Of a stretch of DNA of 64,000 nucleotides, positions 7,770 through 15,555 are shown one piece after another. The number at the start of each line of letters is the position of its first letter. Positions within the stretch are counted from its first letter, which is position 1. The notes below the pieces were generated by a model, which saw nothing but the letters and a program-made list of their open reading frames with translations, searched no databases and was not told the origin of the DNA. Source of the DNA: Planctomycetota bacterium (lineage in GTDB: Bacteria > Planctomycetota > UBA1135 > GCA-002686595). The stretch spans positions 62,001 to 126,000 of the forward strand of contig JACKHS010000003.1 in the NCBI GenBank assembly GCA_020638875.1, in the 5' to 3' direction. Made by a program: the position numbers and the translations under genes.

Positions 7770-9232
7770 AGGTAGGTCCCCCGCATCTCCATGGGTTGGG
7801 CGAGCAGCCACAGCGCGCTCGCGGCGAGGCCGAGGTGCACCGCCGCCCACGGCGTGAACGCCGCCGCGACGCGGCGCGGGAAGTCGCGCTTGGCCAGGCG
7901 CCAGGTCAGCGACAGCGAGCCGAGCGTGCCCAGCGCGAGGAAGCCGAGCTCGAGCGGCCACACCTGCGCCTCGGTGAGCCCACCCAACCCCCAGCGCGGC
8001 TTGCCGAGCAGCTCGACGCCGGCCTGCGCCAGCGCGTGCTGCGCCACCGGCACGAACGTCCACAGCCCGGTGAGGAAGTGGAAGCTGTAGTGCGCGAGCC
8101 ACACGCCGAAGCCCAGCGGAGCGAGCGACCAGACGAAGCGCGTGACGTGTTCGCCCAGTCCGACGCGCGCGCGGCCGCGCGCGAGGAGCGCCGCCGGCCC
8201 GAGCGTCACGAGCGGCAGCACGACGAGGCACAGCGCGAACAGCACGAGCAACACGACGCCTTCGCTGCGCGTACCGAGCACGTCGGCCAGCCAGCTCTGG
8301 AACGCGTAGACGGGGCTGACCATGCCGAAGGCGTTCAGCAGCGCGCCGAACGTGAAGACCACCACGAACAGCGCGAGGTCGCGGCGACGCCCCAGGCGGC
8401 CCAGACCGGAGCGGGTCTCGTCGCCGAGCAGCTCCTCGGCCGGCACGCGCCGCGCGATGGCCACGTTGTCCGAGGGACACGCGTGCACGCAGTCGAGGCA
8501 GAACGTGCAGTCCAGGTTGCCGACCTTGCGCGGCAGGAACAGGTCGAGCTCGCAGCCGCGCTGCACCACGCGCGCCGGCGCGGCGGGCGCGGGCGCCGGC
8601 ACGCGGCGGCCGCGGATGCAGTCCTTGGTCGCGCACGCGTCACAGACCTCGGGGGCGCGCACGCGCACCTCGTGCGGCGAGAGCGTGGACGCGAGGAAGT
8701 TGAACTGCCCGATCGGGCAGACCCACTTGCAGAACGGCGCGCCGCTGAAGCTCGCGTCGACGACGAGCGCCAGCCCCGCGTAGCCGAGGATCAGCCACGC
8801 CGTGCCCGCCGGGCTGGCCCACAGGTCGAGCCACTCGTAGAGGAACAGCACGAGCACGAACAGCGCGAGGCCGACGTACTTCGTGCGCAGCGCGCGCGGC
8901 AGGCGGCGCACCGGCCGCGTCACGCGGCGCGCGAGCTCGCGCGGCAGCAGCAGCGGGCATCCGAAGCAGAACACGTTGCCGAGCAGCAACAGCGCGGCGA
9001 CGAGCGCGCCGCGCCAGTGCACCCACACGAGCAGCGTGGCCAGGTTCTTCGGAGCCAGCGTCGGACCGAACAGACCGTGCACGACCAGGACGACGGCGAG
9101 CGCGCCCATGCACAGTTGCACCGCGAGGCGCGCGCGGCGCCAGCGCAGGAAGCGGCCCACGAGGGGCAGGCGGAGGAGGTCGCCCCGCGGCACCTCGGTG
9201 CCGCGGGGCCCTCCGGGGGCCGCGCCTCTCAC
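7766..9232 (-). CDS. Polytopic membrane 4Fe-4S protein (NapH/NosR/CcoG-like)
   Basis: A 488-residue inner-membrane electron carrier of the NapH/NosR/CcoG type. GTG 9232 (GTGA overlap) is chosen as the start. Cysteine motifs in order are CFGCP and CKWVCP on membrane-adjacent loops, then CDACATKDC, then a ferredoxin motif CTFCLDCVHACP, enough for two or more [4Fe-4S] clusters. About eight hydrophobic segments surround them. It lacks the N-terminal FMN-binding periplasmic domain of true NosR. The neighbours (YtkA-like lipoprotein, His-rich membrane protein, RnfD-like protein further upstream) suggest it passes electrons across the membrane to an extracytoplasmic acceptor. Nitrous-oxide or copper functions are possible, but no NosZ or oxidase is visible. 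Confidence 0.82.
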   Translation of the reverse strand: MRGAAPGGPRGTEVPRGDLLRLPLVGRFLRWRRARLAVQLCMGALAVVLVVHGLFGPTLAPKNLATLLVWVHWRGALVAALLLLGNVFCFGCPLLLPRELARRVTRPVRRLPRALRTKYVGLALFVLVLFLYEWLDLWASPAGTAWLILGYAGLALVVDASFSGAPFCKWVCPIGQFNFLASTLSPHEVRVRAPEVCDACATKDCIRGRRVPAPAPAAPARVVQRGCELDLFLPRKVGNLDCTFCLDCVHACPSDNVAIARRVPAEELLGDETRSGLGRLGRRRDLALFVVVFTFGALLNAFGMVSPVYAFQSWLADVLGTRSEGVVLLVLFALCLVVLPLVTLGPAALLARGRARVGLGEHVTRFVWSLAPLGFGVWLAHYSFHFLTGLWTFVPVAQHALAQAGVELLGKPRWGLGGLTEAQVWPLELGFLALGTLGSLSLTWRLAKRDFPRRVAAAFTPWAAVHLGLAASALWLLAQPMEMRGTYL

Positions 9233-9693
9233 CGCGGCCCGCCCGTCGTGGACGCGCGTCGCGAGGCGACCCCCGGCACGTCCACGACCTCGTCCACCGT
9301 GCGTCCGTCGGCGAGGTTGCCGCGCACGATCACGAACCAGTCCCCGCCCATCGTGAACTCGAAGGGCGCTTCGTACGTGCCGGGCTCCACCTCGGTGGCG
9401 CTCGCCAGCACGGGCACCATGCCCGCGTGGTTCATGTTGCCCTCGACCTCGAGCTCCGCACCTTCGAGCGGCGCGCCCTCGGGACCGACGAGCTCCACGG
9501 TGCAGGTCGTCGGGCCCACGCGCGGCGTGGGCGCGAAGCTCAACGCGACCTCGAGGCCTTCCGCGCGCGGCGCGCCCGCGCCGCACGAGGCGAGCAGCGC
9601 CGCGGCGACGACGAGGCCGAGCTGGACCTGCGCCCACGCACGGGCGCTCCGGCGGCTCCTCGCGGAGCGGCCGGCCGCAACGAGACGACGCAC
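9229..9693 (-). CDS. YtkA/FixH-like lipoprotein
   Basis: A 154-residue lipoprotein starting at GTG 9693, four bases after the upstream stop. The signal ends in LLASC with Cys37 as the lipidation site. The body matches the YtkA/FixH-like immunoglobulin-type fold. It has the family's NMNHAGM segment followed by EVEPGTYEAPFEFTMGGDW. The Met/His-rich NMNHAGM could bind copper, an inference from residue type only. Its stop overlaps the GTG of the polyferredoxin gene. FixH-like proteins often serve cytochrome-oxidase copper assembly, which would fit a respiratory role for this cluster. Confidence 0.75.
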   Translation of the reverse strand: MRRLVAAGRSARSRRSARAWAQVQLGLVVAAALLASCGAGAPRAEGLEVALSFAPTPRVGPTTCTVELVGPEGAPLEGAELEVEGNMNHAGMVPVLASATEVEPGTYEAPFEFTMGGDWFVIVRGNLADGRTVDEVVDVPGVASRRASTTGGPR

Positions 9694-9697
9694 GGCG

Positions 9698-10294
9698 CTA
9701 CCTCCCGGTACGCGCCTTGGGCTTCCAGGCGCAGTTGCAGGCAGCGGGGTGCGCGGCGTCACCGGCCGGCGGGAACAGGTGGTAGTACATGCCGATCACC
9801 ATCGGGATGAACACCACCGTGTTGTAGAACAGGTGCAGCTCGACGCGCGGCACCCAGAGCTGGACGATGCTGACCGGCGCGGGGCGGTCGAACAGGTTGT
9901 GGCCGACGATGGCCTGGCCTTGCAGCAGCGCGTGCTCGATGTGGTGCCAGAACTGGATCCAGAAGGAGATCATCCACCACGTGTACGAGCGGCCGGTGAA
10001 GCCCGTGCGGAAGATCCACAGGCCGATCAGCATCACGATGGCGTAGCCGTAGTGGAGGGCTTCGCTCTTCACCATCCACGGGAACCACAGGCCGAGGACG
10101 CCGCGCGCTTCGGGCACGGGCCAGCCGAGGGCGTAGATCTGCACGGCCTGCGTCAGGTGCTCGGCCCAGTGGGCCAGGACGACGACCATGAAGAGGCGGA
10201 GCGCGCGCTCGTGCCACTCCGCGTTGAGCTTCTCGAGGAGCGTGCGCTCCTTCGACGCGGCGCTCAGGGCCGCTGCGGACGTATTGCTGGACAT
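9698..10294 (-). CDS. Histidine-rich polytopic membrane protein, unknown function
   Basis: A 198-residue protein with four to five membrane helices. Histidines sit at helix edges: AHWAEHLTQ, EALHYGYAIVM, FWHHIEHALLQ, ELHLFYN and MYYHLFPP. Such pairs could ligate haem or a di-metal centre, but I know no characterised family with this pattern. The C-terminus ends with HPAACNCAWKPK, adding two cysteines. It is the first gene of a leftward unit with the YtkA-like lipoprotein and polyferredoxin protein (4-nt gap), so it probably belongs to the same membrane redox or metal complex. ATG 10294 is the only reasonable start. Confidence 0.65.
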   Translation of the reverse strand: MSSNTSAAALSAASKERTLLEKLNAEWHERALRLFMVVVLAHWAEHLTQAVQIYALGWPVPEARGVLGLWFPWMVKSEALHYGYAIVMLIGLWIFRTGFTGRSYTWWMISFWIQFWHHIEHALLQGQAIVGHNLFDRPAPVSIVQLWVPRVELHLFYNTVVFIPMVIGMYYHLFPPAGDAAHPAACNCAWKPKARTGR

Positions 10295-10844
10295 GAGGTG
10301 AGGGATCGCCGGGACGACGCCCGACGGAAAGGGTGTGGAGTTCGCGCGTCCGCTCCGCGAAGTCCACGGAGCCGGCGCACGGGGGCCGGGAGAGGTCGCG
10401 ATCGCGCGCAGGCGCGGATCAGCGATTCAGCAAGGTCCTCTCAACGCGGAGAGACCCTGCACGAGCGGTCGAAGACGTCGTGCAGGGTCCCTCCGGGGCC
10501 TCCCTGCCGATCGCCTCGGCGCTGGTTCCAGTGACCGAAGATGCGTCGCGTCCTCGGAGTGTCGGATCCAGCGGCGAAGCGCTCGGCGCGCCGGCTGGAT
10601 CCTTCGAAGGGTGGGATCGCGGAGAACGATCTCGAGCTGTAGACCTCGAGCTTCCACATGGTGGTTCGCTGATCGAAGGTTGCAGGGAAGGTCGGAACGT
10701 GGCGCGGCGGGCCTCACGGCCGCTTCACCGAACGCCAACAGAAACGTATCCGCCTCCGGTCGAGGCGGACAGGCACGCAACTCCCGTCGGTCGCGGATTC
10801 CGCGCGACTTCAGGAGAGACTCGTGTCTTCTGCGCCGCCGGGCG
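10295..10844. other. 550-bp intergenic region with strong inverted repeats
   Basis: Gene-free stretch between the RnfD-like gene and the His-rich membrane protein gene, both leftward. Its composition is less GC-extreme than the flanks. It contains a perfect 12-bp inverted repeat (10453-10464 with 10478-10489, 13-nt loop) and a perfect 9-bp inverted repeat (10564-10572 with 10594-10602). I find no coding pattern. It probably holds the promoter of the downstream operon plus operators or a structured leader. Confidence 0.5.
10453..10489. promoter_or_regulatory. 12-bp inverted repeat, candidate operator or RNA hairpin
   Basis: Perfect arms 10453-10464 (GACCCTGCACGA) and 10478-10489 with a 13-nt spacer. 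They lie about 160 bp upstream of the leftward membrane-protein operon. No T-run follows on either strand, so a protein-binding dyad or structured leader is more likely than a terminator. Confidence 0.4.
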
Positions 10845-11726
10845 TCACGCGGGCGACGGTACGGCGCCGCCGGGCGCCGCCGTCGCGCGCCCGCGCGCGC
10901 GCAGGTCGAGCCCGAAGGTGATCGGGCCGACGAGGAAGAGCGCGATGATGGCCGGCGCGGGCGCGACGAGCGTGGCGCCCGGCCAGTGCCACTCGTTGGC
11001 CAGGCGGAACACGCACTCCAGCGCCGCGATGATGACCGTCGAGACGATGCGCTTCTTCGCCGTGCCCGGCGTCGTCGGCGGGTCGGTCAGCATGAAGAAG
11101 CACAGGAGCTGGTACATCGGCCCGGTGAGCGGCGCGACCTCGGTCGCGAAGGACGTCGCCGGCAGGATCGCCGCGCGCAGCGCCGCGAACGCGGTGAACG
11201 ACGTCGCGTACGTCAGGGTCACGTGCAGCACCCTGGCGCGCGAGGCGACCATCAGGCCGACCAACCAGATGATCGCGTTGACGCGCAGGTCGTTGCCCAT
11301 CTCGTGCGACAGCAGGCCCACCTGCCGCGAGTCCAGCAGGACCATCGCCGCCAGGCCGAAGTTGCTGGGGTTCCACAGGTGCTTCCCGCGGTAGCGCAGC
11401 GCGTACTTCGAGCCGATGGAGAGCATGGCCGCGGCCGCGTAGAGCCAGTCCTGACCGTCGACGGGACGGAGCAGCAACGACAGGCTCATGCCGGTGATGT
11501 AGGCGCTCTGCAGCGGCGGCATGACGCCGCGCACGAAGAAGCCCAGCGCGAGCTCCGTCAGGACGCACGTGCCCAGCGTGATGACGAGCTTGTGGAAGCC
11601 GCCGAGCGCGCCGTACCTCGCCTCCCCGACCACCAGGATCAGGGTGATGAACATCGTGATGAGGCTCTTGGGCGTGGTGAAGCGCTGGAGCAGCGACATG
11701 CGGGCGGGGTTCGACTCGTCGGACAT
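10845..11726 (-). CDS. RnfD/NqrB-family membrane protein lacking the flavinylation motif
   Basis: A 293-residue protein with about eight to nine membrane helices, related to RnfD/NqrB, the membrane subunits of ion-translocating ferredoxin:NAD and NADH:quinone oxidoreductases. Family-like features are SKYALRYRGKHLWNPSNFGL and the late motif MLTDPPTTPGTAKKR. I do not see the SGAT site where RnfD carries covalent FMN, and no other Rnf subunit is nearby, so this is a stand-alone derivative. ATG 11726 overlaps the stop of the VCBS/UnbV gene (TGATG), so the two are co-translated. Role inferred: electron or ion path through the membrane for the secreted partner. Confidence 0.75.
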   Translation of the reverse strand: MSDESNPARMSLLQRFTTPKSLITMFITLILVVGEARYGALGGFHKLVITLGTCVLTELALGFFVRGVMPPLQSAYITGMSLSLLLRPVDGQDWLYAAAAMLSIGSKYALRYRGKHLWNPSNFGLAAMVLLDSRQVGLLSHEMGNDLRVNAIIWLVGLMVASRARVLHVTLTYATSFTAFAALRAAILPATSFATEVAPLTGPMYQLLCFFMLTDPPTTPGTAKKRIVSTVIIAALECVFRLANEWHWPGATLVAPAPAIIALFLVGPITFGLDLRARGRATAAPGGAVPSPA

Positions 11727-13510
11727 CACTCGGCCTCCGTCACGAGGTGGACGCGGTCGAGCGCCACGCCTTCCAGAACCTGTTCGCGGCCCGAGGGCCA
11801 GCGGATGCTCGCCTTCACCGGACCGGGCTCGGCGCCCAGGCCGAAGTGCAGGCGGTGGTCGTTCTGCGCGGCGAAGCCGCTGAAGGACACGACCGTGCGC
11901 AGCATGCGGCGGTCGCCCCACTCGACGAGCACCTCGGCGCCCAGCGCGTCGCGGTTCGAGCGCGTGCCCACCAGGTCGAACGCGACCCAGTGATTCGTGT
12001 TCGCGCCCTGGTTCGCGTACAGCAGCAGCGGACCGGCCTGGTTGGCGATCACGACGTCGAGGCGCCCGTCCCCGTCGAAGTCGGCCAGCGCCACCGCGCG
12101 GCCGTCGTACTCGTCGGTGAACCCGACCTCGCGACCGACTTCCTGGAAGCGCACGCTCGTGCGGTTCACCGACGCGAGGAGCACGCGCGTGCGCTCGTAG
12201 CCGGAGAGGCTCATGTCCTCGAAGTCGGGCCACTGCGCGGCGTCCGCGATCACGCTCCCGTTCGCGCCGCCGATCTTGGTCATGTTGTACCAGTAGCTGC
12301 GTTCCTTGCTGCGCGACAGGAAGCCGTTGACCACGACGAGGTCGTCGTCACCGTCGTTGTCGAGGTCGCCGAACTGCGCGCCCCAGGCCCAGCCGCAGGC
12401 GGCTTCCGGGCCCTCGGCGAGCTGCAGCATCGGCCCGCCCGAGTCGAGCATCGCCACGCGCAGGTTGTTGCCCTGGAACGTGTACCCCGGCTGGTTGATG
12501 TTCGTCACGTACACGCTCGGACGTCCCTGGCCCAGCACGTCCCCCAGCGCGACGCACATGCCGCTCTTCGACTCGCTCTCGAGGCCGATGTCGTGCTCGA
12601 GCTCGAAGCGCCCGTCGCCCCGGTTCAGGTAGAGCTCCTCGGGCCCGTAGTCGTTGCCCAGGTACAGGTCCGGCCGCCCGTCGCGGTCGAAGTCGGCGAA
12701 GACCGCCGCGTAGGTCCAGCGCGTGCTGCCGGTGCCCGACGCCGCGCTCACGTCCTCGAAGGTCCCGTCGCCGCGGCCGCGGTACAGACGGTTCGCGCCC
12801 GCGTTGCTCGAGAACTCGAAGCTGTCGTGCATGATGCGTGTCGAGTCGAGCGCCCACAGGTCGTGCGAGGCGTCGAAGTACGCGCAGACGTACAGGTCCA
12901 GCAGCCCGTCCTGGTCGTAGTCGCACCACGTGGCGCCGTTCGAGTTGACCCAGTCGGTCAGGCCCGAGCCCGCGCTGACGTCGGTGAAGCGCAGCCCGCC
13001 CTCGTTGCGGAAGAGCTGGCAGCGGCCCCACTTGTAGACGAAGACGTCCTCGTCGCCGTCGTTGTCGTAGTCGCCCCAGACCGAGCCCATCGTGCAGCCC
13101 TCGCCCGCGCCGTGGTTGAGCCGGGCGAGCCCGGCCTGCTCGGCGACCTCGTCGAAGCTGCCGTCGCCGCGGTTCACGTACAGCGCGTTGGCGCTGCCGT
13201 CCGCGCTCGAGGCGACGTACAGGTCGGGCAGCCGGTCGCCGTTCACGTCGGCCACCGACACCGCCGCGCCCACGGCCGTGATGTGCGCCTCGAGGTTCGC
13301 GACGCGCGGGTCGACCTCGGTCTTGCGGTGCGTGAAGTCGAGCCCGCGCTCGTGCGCGACCTCGCGGAAGCGCAGCGGCGCGTCGGGGGCCGGGGCCGTG
13401 ACGGCGCCCTCGGGGCGGTGGCCGATCCAGCCGACCCAGGCCAGGCCGGCGAAGAAGGCCGCCTGCGTGATGCCGCGGCGGACGGGGTGCGGTCGTTCGG
13501 GTCGGGACAA
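11726..13510 (-). CDS. Secreted VCBS/FG-GAP repeat protein with C-terminal ASPIC/UnbV domain
   Basis: About 594 residues. An N-terminal hydrophobic helix (ITQAAFFAGLAWVGWI) is followed by calcium-binding-type repeats DVNGDRLPDLYVAS, DYDNDGDEDVFVYK, DYDQDGLLDLYVCA, DFDRDGRPDLYLGN, DLDNDGDDDLVVVN and DFDGDGRLDVVIAN, forming a beta-propeller. The ASPIC/UnbV domain (GAEVLVEWGDRRMLRTVVS, IRWPSGREQVLEGV) closes the protein, as in CRTAC1. I choose TTG 13510 because earlier TTGs (13546, 13591) overlap or precede a TAGGCT -10-like element. No ATG or GTG fits. It overlaps the RnfD-like gene, a pairing unlikely to be accidental. Exact role unknown. Confidence 0.8.
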   Translation of the reverse strand: MSRPERPHPVRRGITQAAFFAGLAWVGWIGHRPEGAVTAPAPDAPLRFREVAHERGLDFTHRKTEVDPRVANLEAHITAVGAAVSVADVNGDRLPDLYVASSADGSANALYVNRGDGSFDEVAEQAGLARLNHGAGEGCTMGSVWGDYDNDGDEDVFVYKWGRCQLFRNEGGLRFTDVSAGSGLTDWVNSNGATWCDYDQDGLLDLYVCAYFDASHDLWALDSTRIMHDSFEFSSNAGANRLYRGRGDGTFEDVSAASGTGSTRWTYAAVFADFDRDGRPDLYLGNDYGPEELYLNRGDGRFELEHDIGLESESKSGMCVALGDVLGQGRPSVYVTNINQPGYTFQGNNLRVAMLDSGGPMLQLAEGPEAACGWAWGAQFGDLDNDGDDDLVVVNGFLSRSKERSYWYNMTKIGGANGSVIADAAQWPDFEDMSLSGYERTRVLLASVNRTSVRFQEVGREVGFTDEYDGRAVALADFDGDGRLDVVIANQAGPLLLYANQGANTNHWVAFDLVGTRSNRDALGAEVLVEWGDRRMLRTVVSFSGFAAQNDHRLHFGLGAEPGPVKASIRWPSGREQVLEGVALDRVHLVTEAE

Positions 13511-13545
13511 GGCGCGCTGGGGGTCGGGGCGGGAAGGGCCGCCCA

Positions 13546-13551
13546 AGCCTA
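13546..13551 (-). promoter_or_regulatory. -10-like TAGGCT upstream of VCBS/UnbV gene
   Basis: TAGGCT on the minus strand, 36 nt upstream of the chosen TTG start. The same hexamer lies ahead of several genes in this window. No good -35 is seen. It is used here to rule out the earlier TTG codons. Confidence 0.35.
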
Positions 13552-13636
13552 GCCCGGATCCCTCACCGCGTCTTCGTCGGGCCCGGCCCAACCGGCCGGA
13601 CGCGGGCGCTCGCGCGGCGCGCGCGGCCCCCGGAGC

Positions 13637-14152
13637 TCAGCGCTCGCGCTCTTCCCAGCTCCCGTACTCCTTCTCGCCGGGCTGCTTGCGGGGCGCGCGC
13701 TTGCCCATCTCGAGCTCCGAGCCGAGCAGCGAACGCAGGTACTGCGTCATGATCCGCGCGCGCTCCTCGTTGTCGGGCGCGTCCTCCCACTCCGCGTAGC
13801 CCGCGTCGAGGGGCTTGGCGAGGTTCATGTTGTTCTGGTGGGCGATGCGCACCGACAGCGTCAGCGCGCCGGGCTGCTTGCCCGCGGCCCAGCGCACCTC
13901 GGCGCGCTCGCGGAAGCCGTTGCCGCGGAACGGGTGCAGGTCCGAGCGCCACCCCGAGATCGCCAGCTTGGTGCGCGGATCGAAGCCCTGGCGCGTGATC
14001 GGGAAGCCCTCGCGCTCCAGCGCCAGGCGCGTCACCTCCCACAGGCGCGCGGTCGACGTGAGCGGGACGTCGATGGGCACCCAGGACTCCTTCGGGGCGG
14101 AGGCGCAGGCGCAGAGCAGCAGCCCGGCGAGGGCGGCGAGGAGGCGCTTCAT
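13637..14152 (-). CDS. Small lipoprotein, unknown function
   Basis: A 171-residue lipoprotein (MKRLLAALAGLLLCAC, lipidation at Cys14 or Cys16). The mature part holds a mixed alpha/beta domain with LTSTARLWEVTRLALEREGF, then ISGWRSDLHPF and RAEVRWAAG, and a charged tail rich in Lys and Glu. The pattern of a short helix plus three strands ending in RVRIAHQN-like sequence recalls small outer-membrane-associated domains, but I cannot name a family. It follows the Der gene after five bases, so it is very probably co-transcribed with it. Confidence 0.6.
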   Translation of the reverse strand: MKRLLAALAGLLLCACASAPKESWVPIDVPLTSTARLWEVTRLALEREGFPITRQGFDPRTKLAISGWRSDLHPFRGNGFRERAEVRWAAGKQPGALTLSVRIAHQNNMNLAKPLDAGYAEWEDAPDNEERARIMTQYLRSLLGSELEMGKRAPRKQPGEKEYGSWEERER

Positions 14153-14157
14153 GTCGA

Positions 14158-15519
14158 TCACTTCGAGGGCTCGGACTCTCCGCTCTTCAGCACGATGCGC
14201 ACCGGCACCTCCTCGAAGCCCAGCTCCTCGCGGATGCGGTTCTCGAGGTAGCGCAGGTACGTCTTGCCGAAGAGCTTCTTGTCGTTGACGAACAGGACGA
14301 AGGTGGGCGGCGCGACCTCGGCCTGGGTCGCGTACTTGATGTTGACGCGGTAGCCGGCGGTGTTGGGCGCGCGCGCCTCGAGGGCGCGCTGCAGCACGCG
14401 GTTGAGCTCCCCGGTGCCGACGCGGCGGCGCGCCTGCTCGAACAGCTCCTCGGCCAGCGTCAGGAGCTCCTCGACGCCCTGCCCCTGCTTGGCCGACAGG
14501 AACGCGATCGGCGCCCAGGCGAGCCCGGGGAGCTGGTCCTCGATGTAGGCGCGGAAGTCCTCGGGCGTGTAGCCCGTGGCCAGGTCCCACTTGTTCGCGG
14601 CCAGGATCACCGGCTTGTGGTGGTCGACGACGTAGCGCGCGAGCTTCTTCTCGATCGAGCTGAAGGGCTCCGTCACGTCGAACAGGAGCACGACCACGTC
14701 CGCGCGGCGCACGCCCTTGTGACTGCGCGCGTCGGAGTAGAACTCGATGGCGTCCGCGAGGCTGGCCTTCTTGCGCAGGCCGGCCGTGTCGATCGCGACG
14801 AAGCGCCGCCCGTCGCGCTCGAAGATCACGTCCACCGCGTCGCGCGTGGTGCCCGGGACCTCGCTGACGATCATGCGCTCCTCGCGCGCGAGGCCGTTGA
14901 TCAGCGTCGACTTGCCCGCGTTGCGGCGCCCGGCCACCGCCAGCTTCATCACCGGCGCGGTGACGGGCGCCTCGTCGAAGGCGGTGCCCGGCAGCACCTC
15001 GACGATGCGCTCGTACAGCTCGGTCAGGCCCTCGCCGTTCTGCGCGCTGATGACGTACGGGCCGTCGCCGACGCCGAGCTCGAGGAAGGCGTCGCCCTCG
15101 AAGCGCAGCGCCTCGGTCTCGGCCTTGTTGACGACGAGCAGCACCGGCAGCTCGATCTCGCGCAGGCGGCGCGCGACCTCGACGTCCAGCGGCGTGATGC
15201 CGTCGCGCACGTCGACCACGAACAGCACGAGGTCGGCCGCGAGCAACGCGCCGCGCACCTGGCTCTCGACGTGCGGCCCGAGGTCGTCGCGGTCGACGAT
15301 GCCGATGCCGCCGGTGTCGATCACCTCGACCCAGTGCTCCTGGCCCTCCACGCGCAGGAGGCGCGCCGGCACGGCGATGCGGTCGCGCGTCACGCCGGCG
15401 GTGGGCTCGACGATGGACACCCGGCTGCCGCACATGCGGTTGAGCAGGGTCGACTTGCCGACGTTCGGGCGGCCGACGATGGCCACGCGCGGGAGGCCGG
15501 TGTCGCGGAGGGAGGTCAT
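14158..15519 (-). CDS. der: GTPase Der (EngA), ribosome biogenesis
   Basis: A 453-residue tandem-GTPase needed for 50S ribosomal subunit maturation. The first G domain has GRPNVGKSTLLNRM, GVTRDRI, DTGGIG and NKAE. The second has GRRNAGKSTLINGL, GTTRDAVDVIF, DTAGLRKKA and NKWD. A KH-like C-terminal domain follows (FVLFVNDKKLFGKTYLRYLE). The length matches the family. The only oddity is Glu instead of the usual Asp in the first NKxD specificity motif. ATG 15519 directly precedes TSLRDTGLPRVAIVG, so the start is secure. Confidence 0.96.
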   Translation of the reverse strand: MTSLRDTGLPRVAIVGRPNVGKSTLLNRMCGSRVSIVEPTAGVTRDRIAVPARLLRVEGQEHWVEVIDTGGIGIVDRDDLGPHVESQVRGALLAADLVLFVVDVRDGITPLDVEVARRLREIELPVLLVVNKAETEALRFEGDAFLELGVGDGPYVISAQNGEGLTELYERIVEVLPGTAFDEAPVTAPVMKLAVAGRRNAGKSTLINGLAREERMIVSEVPGTTRDAVDVIFERDGRRFVAIDTAGLRKKASLADAIEFYSDARSHKGVRRADVVVLLFDVTEPFSSIEKKLARYVVDHHKPVILAANKWDLATGYTPEDFRAYIEDQLPGLAWAPIAFLSAKQGQGVEELLTLAEELFEQARRRVGTGELNRVLQRALEARAPNTAGYRVNIKYATQAEVAPPTFVLFVNDKKLFGKTYLRYLENRIREELGFEEVPVRIVLKSGESEPSK

Positions 15520-15555
15520 GGGCGGCGACGAGAGTAGCGCGTCGAGGCGCGGAGG

